DNA of 64,000 nucleotides, taken from positions 62,001 to 126,000 of the forward strand of contig NZ_JACHZQ010000010.1 of the NCBI RefSeq assembly GCF_014193655.1, in the 5' to 3' direction. This document shows, in pieces, positions 50,448-59,669 of the stretch. The notes beneath the pieces are model-generated. The model saw only the letters and a list, made by a program, of their open reading frames with translations. It was not told where the DNA came from and ran no database searches. Within the stretch, counting starts at the first letter, position 1; each line of letters begins with the position of its first letter. The position numbers and the translations under genes are program-made. The DNA comes from Rhizobium sp. BK313. Lineage in GTDB: Bacteria > Pseudomonadota > Alphaproteobacteria > Rhizobiales > Rhizobiaceae.

Positions 50448-50816
50448 ATGAAATTCAAATATATAGCAGCGGCCAGTATCTTGGCAGCCATTCTGTCGTC
50501 GTGCGCCTTTTCGGTGCCTGTTGCCGTAATCTCCAGCAATGGCGATATCATGCGTGGTACTTCGACCGCCGCCATGTCCGGTGGCAGTTTCGTGGTGGCC
50601 GGCAAGCTGAAAGGCAAGGAAGCAAAATGCTCCGGAACGTACGACGCGCTAGACACCTCTATTACCATTTCTATGGCAGTCAATTGCTCCGACGGGCGCA
50701 AAGGTTTCGTCATTGCAACTCGCCAAGCCAATGGAGTTGACGGCTCCGGCCGCGTTCGTCTCAACGATGGGACCGAAGCGGACTTTGTTTTTGGCAGGGC
50801 GGCAGCAGCTTTTTAG
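50448..50816 (+). CDS. small putative lipoprotein
   Basis: 122 residues. The N-terminus MKFKYIAAASILAAILSSCA carries a lipobox (LSSC). The mature part is short and strand-rich: NGDIMRGTSTAAMSGGSFVV, KCSGTYDALDTSITISMAVN, GSGRVRLNDGTEADFVFG. The pattern 'ng..mrGt....g.G.F.v....g..C.G.yd' recurs in rhizobial lipoproteins, to my recollection, and two Cys may form a disulfide. Function unknown. Confidence 0.75.
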   Translation: MKFKYIAAASILAAILSSCAFSVPVAVISSNGDIMRGTSTAAMSGGSFVVAGKLKGKEAKCSGTYDALDTSITISMAVNCSDGRKGFVIATRQANGVDGSGRVRLNDGTEADFVFGRAAAAF

Positions 50817-51348
50817 GTATAGGTCGCGAGAGCTTTGGTTAAGCGAGGATGAGCAACAAGCGCCGACATGTGTAGGAAGAACTCAGGCGCTTCAAAGAAC
50901 TGACGCCGAAATTATTCGTTGTGGGTGTGTTTTGGGTCAGTGATTTGCTCGCAGAACGGCTTCAACGTCCTCTGCCCTGATGATGAACTGCTACTATTGC
51001 CTTCAAGGAGTGTGGCGGCATGAGTGACGTCGGCTTGCCGTAGGCCGTACACCAGTGGCGAGGCCATGTGCGGCTGCAGTGTGATGGCTTTATGGATGTC
51101 AACCCGCGCCGCGGCACTTTCGAACAGGGCGGGATGTGTCCACCTGGACCGGCATCAAGCCACGAGCAAACTCCAGCGGCGGCAAAGAGCGGCTCGCCCA
51201 GATTCTCCGCCGGTGTTGCGATCAGGATTCGACCGCCTCAACTTTTCAGGGACCAATCCCGCAAAACTCAATTCCTGGGTACGCTTGTAAGTCCCGGTAT
51301 CGAATGGCATTGGTTGAGTAGTCAGCTAATTCACAAGCAGTTCTCCAC
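50817..51348. other. gene-free stretch
   Basis: No supported gene. It marks the left boundary of the ectoine cluster. Confidence 0.4.
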
Positions 51349-51843
51349 ATGAAACTCGATGCAATCGATCTGCGTATATTGGACGCCATTCAACGCGATG
51401 GCCGCATCACCAAGCTTGCACTCGCTGAAAAGGTGGGACTTTCGCCGACCCCATGCTGGCTGCGCCTTCGCAAGCTGGAGAAGGCCGGGATCATTACCGG
51501 CTATCATGCCCATCTGTCGCCGCGCCGGCTCGCGGCGGTCGCCAGCGTCATGGTCGAACTTACGCTTGCGAACCATCGCCAGAGCGACTTCGAACGTTTC
51601 GAACGAGCAATCTCCTCCATTCCCGAAATCGTCGCCTGCTGGTCCGTCGGCGGCGGCGTCGATTACATTTTGAAGATCATGACGCCCAATATCGACGCCT
51701 ATCAGCGCCTGATCGATGGGCTCCTGGATCGCGACCTCGGCATCGAGCGTTATTTTACGTATATTGTGACAAAGACCGTGAAAGAGGAGACCGTGCTTCC
51801 AATTGCCAATCTCCTTTCCGCTGAACCTCTTGGCAACGAATAG
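51349..51843 (+). CDS. doeX: Lrp/AsnC-family regulator of ectoine catabolism (DoeX-like)
   Basis: 164 residues. Helix-turn-helix: LDAIDLRILDAIQRDGRITK, LALAEKVGLSPTPCWLRLRK, LEKAGIITGYHAHL; the rest is a RAM/ActR ligand domain (VACWSVGGGVDYILKIMTPN). DoeX of Halomonas and the AsnC proteins of ehu/doe clusters have this form. It is 120 bp upstream of doeC and likely activates or tunes the catabolic genes, sensing a 2,4-diaminobutyrate derivative. The name is given by gene context. Confidence 0.85.
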   Translation: MKLDAIDLRILDAIQRDGRITKLALAEKVGLSPTPCWLRLRKLEKAGIITGYHAHLSPRRLAAVASVMVELTLANHRQSDFERFERAISSIPEIVACWSVGGGVDYILKIMTPNIDAYQRLIDGLLDRDLGIERYFTYIVTKTVKEETVLPIANLLSAEPLGNE

Positions 51844-51963
51844 ATAATCTCTCTACGGGCGCCCCTCGTTTTGGGCCCTTCCTCTCTTCCGGCGTCGACC
51901 AATGGACAATCTCTCGCGATGTTTCGTGAGAGCATCGCGGCACCTGAAAAAAGAGGTTTGCCG

Positions 51964-53460
51964 ATGACCGCAGTGCGCGCCCGCCCCGCCTATCATGAAG
52001 CCCTGTCACGACTGAACGACCGGCATCTACTGCGCGATCTCTCCTATGTCGGCGGCCGCTGGGTCGCCGGCAAGACCGGCTCGAGCTTCGAAGTCACCGA
52101 TCCGGCCTCCGCCGCCACCCTCGCCTGGGTCTCCAGCCTTAGCAGGGAAGAGACATTCGAGGCGATTGACGCAGCGGCGGATGCTTTTTCAGCCTGGCGC
52201 TCGCTGCTGCCGCAGCAGCGCGCATCGATCCTGCGCAGATGGTATGAGCTGATGCTCGCGGCGAAGGAGGATCTGGCCCTCATCATGACGCTGGAACAGG
52301 GCAAGCCGCTCACCGAATCCCGTGGTGAGATCGACTACGCTGCCGGATTCATCGAATGGTATGCAGAAGAAGCCAAGCGGATCAATGCCGAGAGCGTCAT
52401 CAGCCATCTGGCAGACGCCGAAATGATCGTGCGCAGGGAGGCATTGGGTGTCGTTGGAATCGTCACACCTTGGAACTTTCCCTCCGCCATGGTCACGCGC
52501 AAGGCGGCAGCCGCCCTTGCCGCTGGATGCACCGTCGTCGCCCATCCATCGTCCGAAACGCCGCTGTCCGCGCTTGCTCTTGCCGAACTCGCTGAGCGTG
52601 CCGGCCTTCCCGCCGGTGTCTTCAACGTTGTCACCGGCAATGCGGCGACCATTGTCGGCGCCCTCTGCGAGGACACCCGGGTGCGGGCACTGAGCTTTAC
52701 CGGCTCCACCGGCATCGGCAAACTGATTGCCGGCCAGTGCGCTTTGACCATGAAACGGCTGGTGATGGAGCTCGGCGGGCATGCGCCCTTGATCATCTTT
52801 GACGACGCCGACCTCGATCGCGCCGTAGACATCGCAATCAATGCCAAATTTGCGACGTCCGGCCAGGATTGCCTGGCCGCCAACCGCATCTTCGTGCAGC
52901 GCTCGATCATGGAGCCCTTCGTCGCGGCCTTTGCCAAGCGGATCGAAACCCTCAAGGTCGGCGATGGACTGACAGACGCCGTCGACATCGGCCCGCTGAT
53001 GCACGAGCGCGCCCTGGCGAAGGTCGAGGAACATGTGGCCGACGCGCTGAAACGAGGCGCCACGCTTGCCGCCGGCGGCAAGCGCCATAAGGCAGGATCG
53101 CTCTTCTTCGAACCAACGCTGCTTGTAAATCCATCGCCAGATGCGTTGATCATACATGAGGAGACCTTCGGCCCGGTCGCCGCGGTGATGTCATTCGATA
53201 CCGAGGCCGAAGTCGTCGCCCGTGCCAATGATACCGAATATGGCCTCGTCGCCTATGTCGTGACGCAAAACGGCGCACGCCAGATGCGCCTCGGCCGGGC
53301 GCTGGACTACGGCATGGTGGCAATCAATCGCGTCAAGATCACCGGCGGACCGGTCCCCTTTGGCGGCTGGAAGCAATCCGGTCTTGGCCGGGAAGGCTCG
53401 CGCCATGGCATCGAGGCCTTCACCGAGCTCAAATATCTCTGCATCGACACGGCTGCCTGA
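51964..53460 (+). CDS. doeC: aspartate-semialdehyde dehydrogenase of ectoine catabolism (DoeC), aldehyde dehydrogenase family
   Basis: 498 residues from ATG 51964 after AGAGG. Aldehyde dehydrogenase core: TPWNFPSAM (Asn171), SFTGSTGIGK, the general base Glu269 in VMELGGHAP, and catalytic Cys303 in SGQDCLAANR. It is closest to succinate-semialdehyde dehydrogenases. In ectoine breakdown the enzyme oxidises aspartate semialdehyde to aspartate with NAD(P). The usual Lys of the VVKP cofactor motif is His194 here (VVAHPSSETP). It lies 33 bp before doeD in one operon. Confidence 0.9.
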   Translation: MTAVRARPAYHEALSRLNDRHLLRDLSYVGGRWVAGKTGSSFEVTDPASAATLAWVSSLSREETFEAIDAAADAFSAWRSLLPQQRASILRRWYELMLAAKEDLALIMTLEQGKPLTESRGEIDYAAGFIEWYAEEAKRINAESVISHLADAEMIVRREALGVVGIVTPWNFPSAMVTRKAAAALAAGCTVVAHPSSETPLSALALAELAERAGLPAGVFNVVTGNAATIVGALCEDTRVRALSFTGSTGIGKLIAGQCALTMKRLVMELGGHAPLIIFDDADLDRAVDIAINAKFATSGQDCLAANRIFVQRSIMEPFVAAFAKRIETLKVGDGLTDAVDIGPLMHERALAKVEEHVADALKRGATLAAGGKRHKAGSLFFEPTLLVNPSPDALIIHEETFGPVAAVMSFDTEAEVVARANDTEYGLVAYVVTQNGARQMRLGRALDYGMVAINRVKITGGPVPFGGWKQSGLGREGSRHGIEAFTELKYLCIDTAA

Positions 53461-53493
53461 CGGGCCACCCACTTTCAGCACAAGGAATATATC

Positions 53494-54873
53494 ATGTTGG
53501 ACAAGCGGAACGAACTGAACGCGTGGGACCGGGATCATTTCTTTCATCCCTCGACCCATATGGGTATGCATGCCCGCGGTGAAACGCCGACCCGCATCAT
53601 CGGCGGCGGCGAAGGCGTCTACATCATCGACACCAACGGCAAGAAAAGCCTCGATGCCTTTGCCGGCCTCTACTGCGTCAATGTCGGCTACGGCCGGCAG
53701 AAAATTGCCGACGCCATCGCCGAACAGGCGAAGAATCTCGCCTATTATCACGCCTATGTCGGACACGGCACGGAAGCGTCGATCACGCTTTCCAAGATGA
53801 TCATCGACCGGGCGCCCAAAGGCATGAGCCGCGTCTATTTCGGCCTCTCCGGCTCAGACGCCAATGAGACGAACATCAAGCTCATCTGGTACTACAACAA
53901 CATCCTCGGCAGGCCGGAAAAGAAGAAGATCATATCGCGCTGGCGCGGCTATCACGGATCGGGGGTCATGACCGGCAGCCTCACCGGCCTTGAGCTTTTC
54001 CACAAGGCATTCGACCTGCCGCGCGACCCCATTCTCCATACGGAGGCTCCCTATTTCTTCCGCCGCCCCGATCGATCGATGGGTGAGGAACAGTTCGCCC
54101 AATATTGTGCGGACAAGCTCGAGGAAATGATCCTGGCCGAAGATCCGGAAACGGTCGCCGCCTTCATCGGCGAACCGATCCTCGGCACCGGCGGCATCGT
54201 TCCTCCGCCGAAGAGCTATTGGCAGAAGATCCAGGCCGTGCTCGACAAGTACGACGTCCTGCTTGTCGCCGACGAGGTCGTCACCGGTTTCGGCCGGCTC
54301 GGGACGATGTTCGGCTCGGACCATTACGGCATGAAGCCGGATCTGATCACCATCGCCAAGGGCCTGACCTCGGCCTATGCGCCACTCTCGGGCAGCATCG
54401 TCTCCGACAAGATGTGGCAGGTGCTCGTGCAAGGTTCCGATCAACTCGGCGCCATCGGTCATGGCTGGACCTATTCCTCCCACCCGATCTGCGCGGCCGC
54501 AGGCATCGCCAATCTCGAACTGGTCGACGAACTCCGCATCGTCGAGAACGCCGGCTCGACCGGCGCCTATTTCCGATCCGAGCTTGCCAAGGCCGTCGGC
54601 GATCACAAGCATGTCGGCGAGGTCCGTGGCGATGGGCTGATGGCTGCGGTGGAATTCGTCGAAGACAGGGACGACCGCACGTTTTTCGATCCGGCGAAGA
54701 AGATCGGCCCCCAAGTGGCGTCGGCTCTGCTTGAGCGCGGCGTGATCGGCCGTGCCATGCCGCAGGGAGACATTCTCGGCTTTGCACCGCCTTTGTGCCT
54801 GACGCGCGACGAAGCCGATATCGTCGTCAAGGCTGCGGCGGATGCGATCAGAAGCGTATTCTCAAATCTCTGA
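53494..54873 (+). CDS. doeD: diaminobutyrate transaminase of ectoine catabolism (DoeD), class-III aminotransferase
   Basis: 459 residues. Class-III aminotransferase: YYHAYVGHGTEASITLSKMI, FGLSGSDANETNIKL, the PLP-binding Asp260 in LLVADEVVTGFGRLG, and the Schiff-base Lys289 in TIAKGLTSAYAPLSG. It moves the 4-amino group of L-2,4-diaminobutyrate to an acceptor, giving aspartate semialdehyde for DoeC. The family also contains omega-amino acid:pyruvate transaminases; the ectoine role comes from its neighbours. It is coupled to doeC. Confidence 0.9.
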   Translation: MLDKRNELNAWDRDHFFHPSTHMGMHARGETPTRIIGGGEGVYIIDTNGKKSLDAFAGLYCVNVGYGRQKIADAIAEQAKNLAYYHAYVGHGTEASITLSKMIIDRAPKGMSRVYFGLSGSDANETNIKLIWYYNNILGRPEKKKIISRWRGYHGSGVMTGSLTGLELFHKAFDLPRDPILHTEAPYFFRRPDRSMGEEQFAQYCADKLEEMILAEDPETVAAFIGEPILGTGGIVPPPKSYWQKIQAVLDKYDVLLVADEVVTGFGRLGTMFGSDHYGMKPDLITIAKGLTSAYAPLSGSIVSDKMWQVLVQGSDQLGAIGHGWTYSSHPICAAAGIANLELVDELRIVENAGSTGAYFRSELAKAVGDHKHVGEVRGDGLMAAVEFVEDRDDRTFFDPAKKIGPQVASALLERGVIGRAMPQGDILGFAPPLCLTRDEADIVVKAAADAIRSVFSNL

Positions 54874-54924
54874 CGCAACGCTTGGCCGACAATAGTCGCT
54901 GCAGGCCCACATGAGGATCGCTCA

Positions 54925-54944
54925 GTCCGTTGTTGACAACGGAC
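54925..54944. promoter_or_regulatory. 20-bp palindrome before enuR
   Basis: GTCCGTTGT-TG-ACAACGGAC: 9-bp perfect arms with a 2-bp centre, too tight for a hairpin. TTGACA (54933-54938) is in the middle. It lies about 80 bp upstream of the EnuR start codon. Confidence 0.6.
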
Positions 54945-55022
54945 CGAGCGTATTGGCTTGGTCATCGCCATGCCGCATTGGATGGTGTACATGGATGTCC
55001 TGCAATTGTACCGGATCAATCC

Positions 55023-56453
55023 ATGCTTCGTCATGATTCAAAAGGCCAGCACAGCGATGTCTGGAAACCCGTCCTTCAGCATCGCAAGGGCGTGACCAAG
55101 CACAAGCTGCTCACCGACAAGATCATTTCCGATATCGACGAAGGTATCCTGCCGGTTCATACACGGATGCCCACACACCGCGTTCTCGCCCATGCGCTGG
55201 GGATTTCGGTTCAGACTGTAAGCCTCAGCTACAAGGAAGCGGAGCGGCGCGGCTATCTGCGTGGCGAAGTGGGTCGCGGCACCTTCGTGCGCAGCCGCAT
55301 CACCGAACGCGCCGACAGTTTCATGCTCGACCGCGATCCGAGCGGCAGCGCCGACCTTTCGATCATCCGGGCCGTCTATACCGAAGCGCATGAGCGATCG
55401 GCGCGCGAACTGATGCAGGCTCTCGCCGACAGCGACAACAGCAGTTTCATGCGGCCATGCCGGCCGATCGCCGGCCTCGATGCGCATCGCACCGCGGCGC
55501 AGGCCTGGTTGGCGCGCCTGTCGGTCGATGCCGATCCCGATCGCATTTTGATCACGAATGGGGCTGCTCATGGCCTTTTCCTGGCCGTGGCCTCGGTGGT
55601 GCGGCCCGGCGAGGTCGTCCTGACCGAGAACCTGACTGATCACGGCATTATCGGCCTTGCCAACGTGTTGGGCTTCACGCTCCGCGGCCTTCCGACCGAT
55701 CGCGAAGGCATCTTGCCGGAAGCCTTCGAAACCGCCTGCGCGGTCGGCGACGTGTCGGCCCTGGTCATCGTTCCCTCGCTCGGCAACCCCACGAGCCATG
55801 TCATGGGGGCGGAGCGTCGCCGCGCCATCGCCGATATTGCACGCCGGCACGGCGTCTTCGTCATCGAGGACGAGGTCTACAAGCCGATGTTACGGGATCC
55901 CCTGCCTTCCATGCCGGACCTGCTGCCGGAGCTCGGCTTCTTCGTGACGAGCTTTACGAAGTCGGTGATGACCGGCTTGCGCATCGGCTATCTCGTCGTT
56001 CCCGCCAACTATTCCATCCGCGTCGCATCGATCCTGCGCGTCACCGGATGGAGCGCCACCAATGTCGTGGCGGAGATGGCCTCGCGCTGGGTTTTGGATG
56101 GTACCGCCGATGCGCTGATTGCTGTTCAGAGAAGCGAGGCCCAGGCAAGGCAGGCGATCGTATCGGAGGTGATGGGTTCCGTCGTCGCAGGCAGCCATCC
56201 TCTGTCGCTCTGCGCGTGGCTCTCGGTTCCCGAGCGCTGGACGGAGGAGGGACTTGTCCGCGCGCTGGCCCGCAAAGGTGTAGCGGTCACGCCGTCCGAT
56301 CCGTTCATTGCCGGCGGGGAGCGGCCGGTCGGCGGAATTCGTATCTGTCTTGGCGGCCGCCTGTCACACTCGGCCCTTCGCTCGGCGCTCGAAACGGTTC
56401 GCGGCGCCTTCGAGCAATTGCCTCCCATTTTCGACGTAGGATCGATCGCTTAA
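55023..56453 (+). CDS. enuR: MocR/GntR-type regulator EnuR
   Basis: 476 residues from ATG 55023. A GntR winged helix (residues ~20-90: KHKLLTDKIISDIDEGILPV, AHALGISVQTVSLSYKEAER) is joined to an aminotransferase-I-like domain (LGNPTSHVMGAERRRAIADI, VIEDEVYKPMLR, Lys313 in SFTKSVMTGLRIGYL for PLP). EnuR of Ruegeria works this way: PLP on the Lys reacts with N-alpha-acetyl-L-2,4-diaminobutyrate, an intermediate made by DoeA, and repression is lifted. It converges on the ehu/eut operon, 48 bp from the end of ehuA. Confidence 0.92.
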   Translation: MLRHDSKGQHSDVWKPVLQHRKGVTKHKLLTDKIISDIDEGILPVHTRMPTHRVLAHALGISVQTVSLSYKEAERRGYLRGEVGRGTFVRSRITERADSFMLDRDPSGSADLSIIRAVYTEAHERSARELMQALADSDNSSFMRPCRPIAGLDAHRTAAQAWLARLSVDADPDRILITNGAAHGLFLAVASVVRPGEVVLTENLTDHGIIGLANVLGFTLRGLPTDREGILPEAFETACAVGDVSALVIVPSLGNPTSHVMGAERRRAIADIARRHGVFVIEDEVYKPMLRDPLPSMPDLLPELGFFVTSFTKSVMTGLRIGYLVVPANYSIRVASILRVTGWSATNVVAEMASRWVLDGTADALIAVQRSEAQARQAIVSEVMGSVVAGSHPLSLCAWLSVPERWTEEGLVRALARKGVAVTPSDPFIAGGERPVGGIRICLGGRLSHSALRSALETVRGAFEQLPPIFDVGSIA

Positions 56454-56501
56454 AAACAAACCTGATGCGGAGATACGGTCGACATCTCGGTTCCTTTTTG
56501 G

Positions 56502-57266
56502 TCACAGGACGGAACGCAGAAACTCCTTGGTGCGGTCTTCCCTCGGCGTGCTGAAAATCTGTTCGGGCTTGCCTTCTTCGCAAATGCGGCCCTTGTCAAA
56601 GAAGCAGACGCGATCGGATACCTCGCGCGCGAACCGCATTTCATGCGTCACCAGCAACATGGTCAGATCGTGCTCGTGGGCAAGATCGCGGATGACGCCG
56701 AGCACCTCGCCGACGAGCTGCGGATCGAGCGCGGAGGTCGGCTCGTCGAACAGCAGGACCCGTGGGCGCATCGCAAGAGCGCGGGCTATGGCGACGCGCT
56801 GCTGCTGGCCGCCGGAAAGCTGGCTTGGATATTGATCCTTTTTCTCCGAAAGACCGACCATGCGCAAAAGCTCGATGGCGCGAGCCTCCGCCTCCGCTCG
56901 CCCCAGTCCAAGCACCCGCGTCGGCGCCTCGACGATATTGCGCAGCACGGTCATATGCGGAAACAGATTGAAGCTCTGGAACACCATGCCGACATGTGTG
57001 CGGATCTGGCGAAGATGCGCCTCGCTGGCGCGGAACCGTCCGCGGCCGTTTTCCTGATGATAGGACATGCCGGCAAGCTGCAATGTGCCTTCCTGGAAGG
57101 GTTCGAGCGTCATCAGGATGCGCAGAACCGTCGATTTGCCCGAGCCCGATGGCCCGATCAACGTCACCTTCTCACCGGGTGCGACCTCGAAACAGAAGTC
57201 ATCGAGCACGGTAAAATCGCCGTAGCGCTTGGTGACGTCGTCAAAGCGGATCAGGGGTTCGGTCAT
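56502..57266 (-). CDS. ehuA: ectoine/hydroxyectoine ABC transporter ATPase EhuA
   Basis: 254 residues, polar-amino-acid-type ATPase. Walker A is IGPSGSGKST, signature QLSGGQQQRVAIARALAMRP, Walker B LLFDEPTSALDPQ, H-loop LVTHEMRFAREV. The insertion YHQENGRGRFRASEAHLRQI between Walker A and the Q-loop is usual for EhuA/GlnQ relatives. It is the last gene of the operon and overlaps ehuD by 4 bp (ATGA). Confidence 0.92.
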   Translation of the reverse strand: MTEPLIRFDDVTKRYGDFTVLDDFCFEVAPGEKVTLIGPSGSGKSTVLRILMTLEPFQEGTLQLAGMSYHQENGRGRFRASEAHLRQIRTHVGMVFQSFNLFPHMTVLRNIVEAPTRVLGLGRAEAEARAIELLRMVGLSEKKDQYPSQLSGGQQQRVAIARALAMRPRVLLFDEPTSALDPQLVGEVLGVIRDLAHEHDLTMLLVTHEMRFAREVSDRVCFFDKGRICEEGKPEQIFSTPREDRTKEFLRSVL

Positions 57267-57955
57267 CTCAAAGCAATTCCGTTTTTCGGCAGCGTCTTCT
57301 CGAGCCAGTGAATGGCCGCCGAGCAGACGAGCGTGAGGATGAGAAAGATCAGGCCGACGAGAGACAGCGGTACCAGATACTCGAAGGTCCGATCGCCGAT
57401 GAGGTTGGCAAGGTTCAGCATGTCGACCACGGTGACGACAGACAGAACCGGCGTCTCCTTGAGCATGGAGACGAGATAGTTGCCCATGGCCGGTATGATG
57501 CGGGGAATCGCCTGTGGGATGATGATGTCCCGATAGATAAGGCCGCGCCCCAGATTAAGGGCTGTCGCCGCTTCCCATTGGCCGCGCGGCACGGCGTCCA
57601 GGCCACCGCGATAGACTTCCGACGTATAGGCCGAATATTGCAGGCCGAGGGCCAGCGCTCCCGTGAGAAAGGCCGGTAGGACGATCCCGTAGATCGGCAA
57701 AACGTAATAGAGGAAGAAGAGCTGGACGAGCAGCGGCGTGTCGCGCAGGAATTCGATGACGAGAGCCGTCGGCCAGGAGATCGCTACGAAGCGACTGCGC
57801 CGCAACAGCGCGAACACCAGGCCCAGAACCAGGGCGATCGCAAATCCGGCCGCCGCCGCCTCCAGCGTCACGATCAATCCGATGCCGAGGATCGGCAGGA
57901 TCGACAGCGCGAAGGAGAGTGTCGAGGACGTATCCCAGGCAAAGCCATACATCAT
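57263..57955 (-). CDS. ehuD: ectoine/hydroxyectoine ABC transporter permease EhuD
   Basis: 230 residues, starting at the ATG that overlaps the ehuC stop (57952-57955). HisM-type permease: FLRDTPLLVQLFFLYYVLPI, EVYRGGLDAVPRGQWEAATA, LNLGRGLIYRDIIIPQAIPR. About five helices. A much longer open frame upstream is a shadow of ehuC. Confidence 0.9.
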   Translation of the reverse strand: MMYGFAWDTSSTLSFALSILPILGIGLIVTLEAAAAGFAIALVLGLVFALLRRSRFVAISWPTALVIEFLRDTPLLVQLFFLYYVLPIYGIVLPAFLTGALALGLQYSAYTSEVYRGGLDAVPRGQWEAATALNLGRGLIYRDIIIPQAIPRIIPAMGNYLVSMLKETPVLSVVTVVDMLNLANLIGDRTFEYLVPLSLVGLIFLILTLVCSAAIHWLEKTLPKNGIALR

Positions 57956-58617
57956 GCCGGCGCCCTCCCCGGAAAGGCGGCGCCCCGGCGAAGGATCATC
58001 TCGAGCCAGCGCATGAAGACGACGAGGATAAGCGCCATGATGAAATATCCGATGAGCGTCAGCGAATAGATCGTGACGCTGTCCAAGGTGATGTTGCGCA
58101 GTTGCTGCGCCTGAAAGGTCAGATCGCTGATCGAGATCAGCGACACCAGCGCCGTGTCCTTCAGGTTCTGGACGGCCAGATTGCCGAATGGCGGCATCAT
58201 CTCCACCACCGCCTGCGGCAATACAATATGGAAGAGCGCCTGCCCCTGCCCGAAGTTCAGCGCGCGCGCCGCCTCGTGTTGCGTATCGGGAACCGATTGC
58301 AGTGCACCGCGCACAACCTCGGCGCCATAGGCACCGATATTCAACGCCAGGCCGACGATGCCCGTCGTGACGGGATCGAAGGATATCCCGATCAGCGGCA
58401 GCGCATAATAGAGCCAGAAGAGCTGCACCAGGAGCGATGTGCCGCGAAATATTTCTATATAAACCAGCGCGATCCAGGAAAGCAGGCGCCCGCCGGCGAA
58501 CCTCGCAATGCCGGCGGCGAAGGCAAAGATTGCGCCGAGCAGCATCGATGTGACGCCGATGATGGCCGTCACCTCTGCGCCCTTCAGCAGCGCCGGAAGA
58601 TAATGCGTCCAGCTCAT
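57952..58617 (-). CDS. ehuC: ectoine/hydroxyectoine ABC transporter permease EhuC
   Basis: 221 residues. HisM-type permease: VYIEIFRGTSLLVQLFWLYY, AEVVRGALQSVPDTQHEAAR, ALNFGQGQALFHIVLPQAVV. It forms the membrane channel with EhuD. It follows the receptor gene by about 90 bp and overlaps ehuD by ATGA. Confidence 0.9.
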   Translation of the reverse strand: MSWTHYLPALLKGAEVTAIIGVTSMLLGAIFAFAAGIARFAGGRLLSWIALVYIEIFRGTSLLVQLFWLYYALPLIGISFDPVTTGIVGLALNIGAYGAEVVRGALQSVPDTQHEAARALNFGQGQALFHIVLPQAVVEMMPPFGNLAVQNLKDTALVSLISISDLTFQAQQLRNITLDSVTIYSLTLIGYFIMALILVVFMRWLEMILRRGAAFPGRAPA

Positions 58618-58709
58618 GTCCGGTCACCTCCGTCCGCAAGATGCAAGGAGCTGATCGGCCCAGCCGTTGCCCACGGGCAAGGACCAAGCCGATCTGGATA
58701 CCGCCTGTC

Positions 58710-59567
58710 TCACTTGCCCGCGCACAGGTCTTCCGTGTTCTTGGTCCGCGCGGCCTCGACGCTTTCGGCGCTAAGTCCGTAAGACATCAGGATCTTTTTG
58801 TAGTCATCGGTCTTCTTGAAGGCGATGAGCGCGGTGTTGAACGCCTTGTAGAGCTCCTTGTCATCGGGCCGGAAATCGAAACCGCCATAGCTTCTGACCG
58901 ATTTGCCTTCGATGACCGGATCGGTGAAGGGTTCCGCGTGCTCGACATTCGTGCCGCCCTGGACCAGCTTGGCGACCGTCAGCTCCGTTGCTGCATAGGC
59001 ATCGGCACGGCCGGTCTGGATGGTCGAGAGCGCATCGGCATTGGCCTGGATCATGACGATCTGGGAGTCCGGAATGCCGAGGCCGTGGAAGAAGTCGAGC
59101 TGATCGGCGCCCGATACGATCGCCACCTTGAGAGACGGATCCTTCTTGATGTCCTCATAGGAATGCAGCTTCTTCGGATTGCCCTTTGGCACAAGCAGAC
59201 CTTCACCGTAACTTGAATTCGGCGTGGTGAATTGCACCTGCTTGCAGCGTTCCGGTAGGATGTTCTGCTCGGCGGCAACGAAATCGAAACGCTTGGCCTT
59301 CAGGCCCGGGATCAACGAGCCGAACGGCGTGACGGTCCAGTCGACTTCCTTCACGCCCATCGACTTCAGCACGGCAGCGGCAACATCAGGACCGATGCCC
59401 TTGGCAGCGCCGCTCTCGTCCATATAGCTGTAGGGAACCTCATTGGCGCTGGCGCCACGGATGTAGCCATCCTTCTTGATCTGCTCGAGGCTGGCGGCAT
59501 GGGCGGAGGTGGCTAGGCCAATGGTCAGACCCATGGCGGCAAGGCTGCGGTAAAAATTCGATCTCAT
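58710..59567 (-). CDS. ehuB: ectoine/hydroxyectoine-binding protein EhuB
   Basis: 285 residues. Signal peptide (FYRSLAAMGLTIGLATSAHA) then a family-3 solute-binding protein: GYIRGASANEVPYSYMDESG, KGIGPDVAAAVLKSMGVKEV, DWTVTPFGSLIPGLKAKRFD, LPERCKQVQFTTPNSSYGEG. This closely follows EhuB of Sinorhizobium, which binds ectoine through aromatic residues. AGAGGAGTG precedes the ATG. The 100-bp gap to doeB could hold a secondary promoter. Confidence 0.93.
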   Translation of the reverse strand: MRSNFYRSLAAMGLTIGLATSAHAASLEQIKKDGYIRGASANEVPYSYMDESGAAKGIGPDVAAAVLKSMGVKEVDWTVTPFGSLIPGLKAKRFDFVAAEQNILPERCKQVQFTTPNSSYGEGLLVPKGNPKKLHSYEDIKKDPSLKVAIVSGADQLDFFHGLGIPDSQIVMIQANADALSTIQTGRADAYAATELTVAKLVQGGTNVEHAEPFTDPVIEGKSVRSYGGFDFRPDDKELYKAFNTALIAFKKTDDYKKILMSYGLSAESVEAARTKNTEDLCAGK

Positions 59568-59669
59568 AGTTCACTCCTCTGTGGTTAAATTCCGCCATCG
59601 GCTGTCCGGTTTTCCGGTTCTTTGCCGTAACGGGTTGCGATGCGCGCCGCGTTGTCGCGACACGGCAAT

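Noticed and set aside
57263..58687. A 474-aa open frame as a giant fused permease
   Set aside because: Its first ~240 residues are an out-of-frame reading of ehuC; the real ehuD begins at 57955 with an ATGA overlap.
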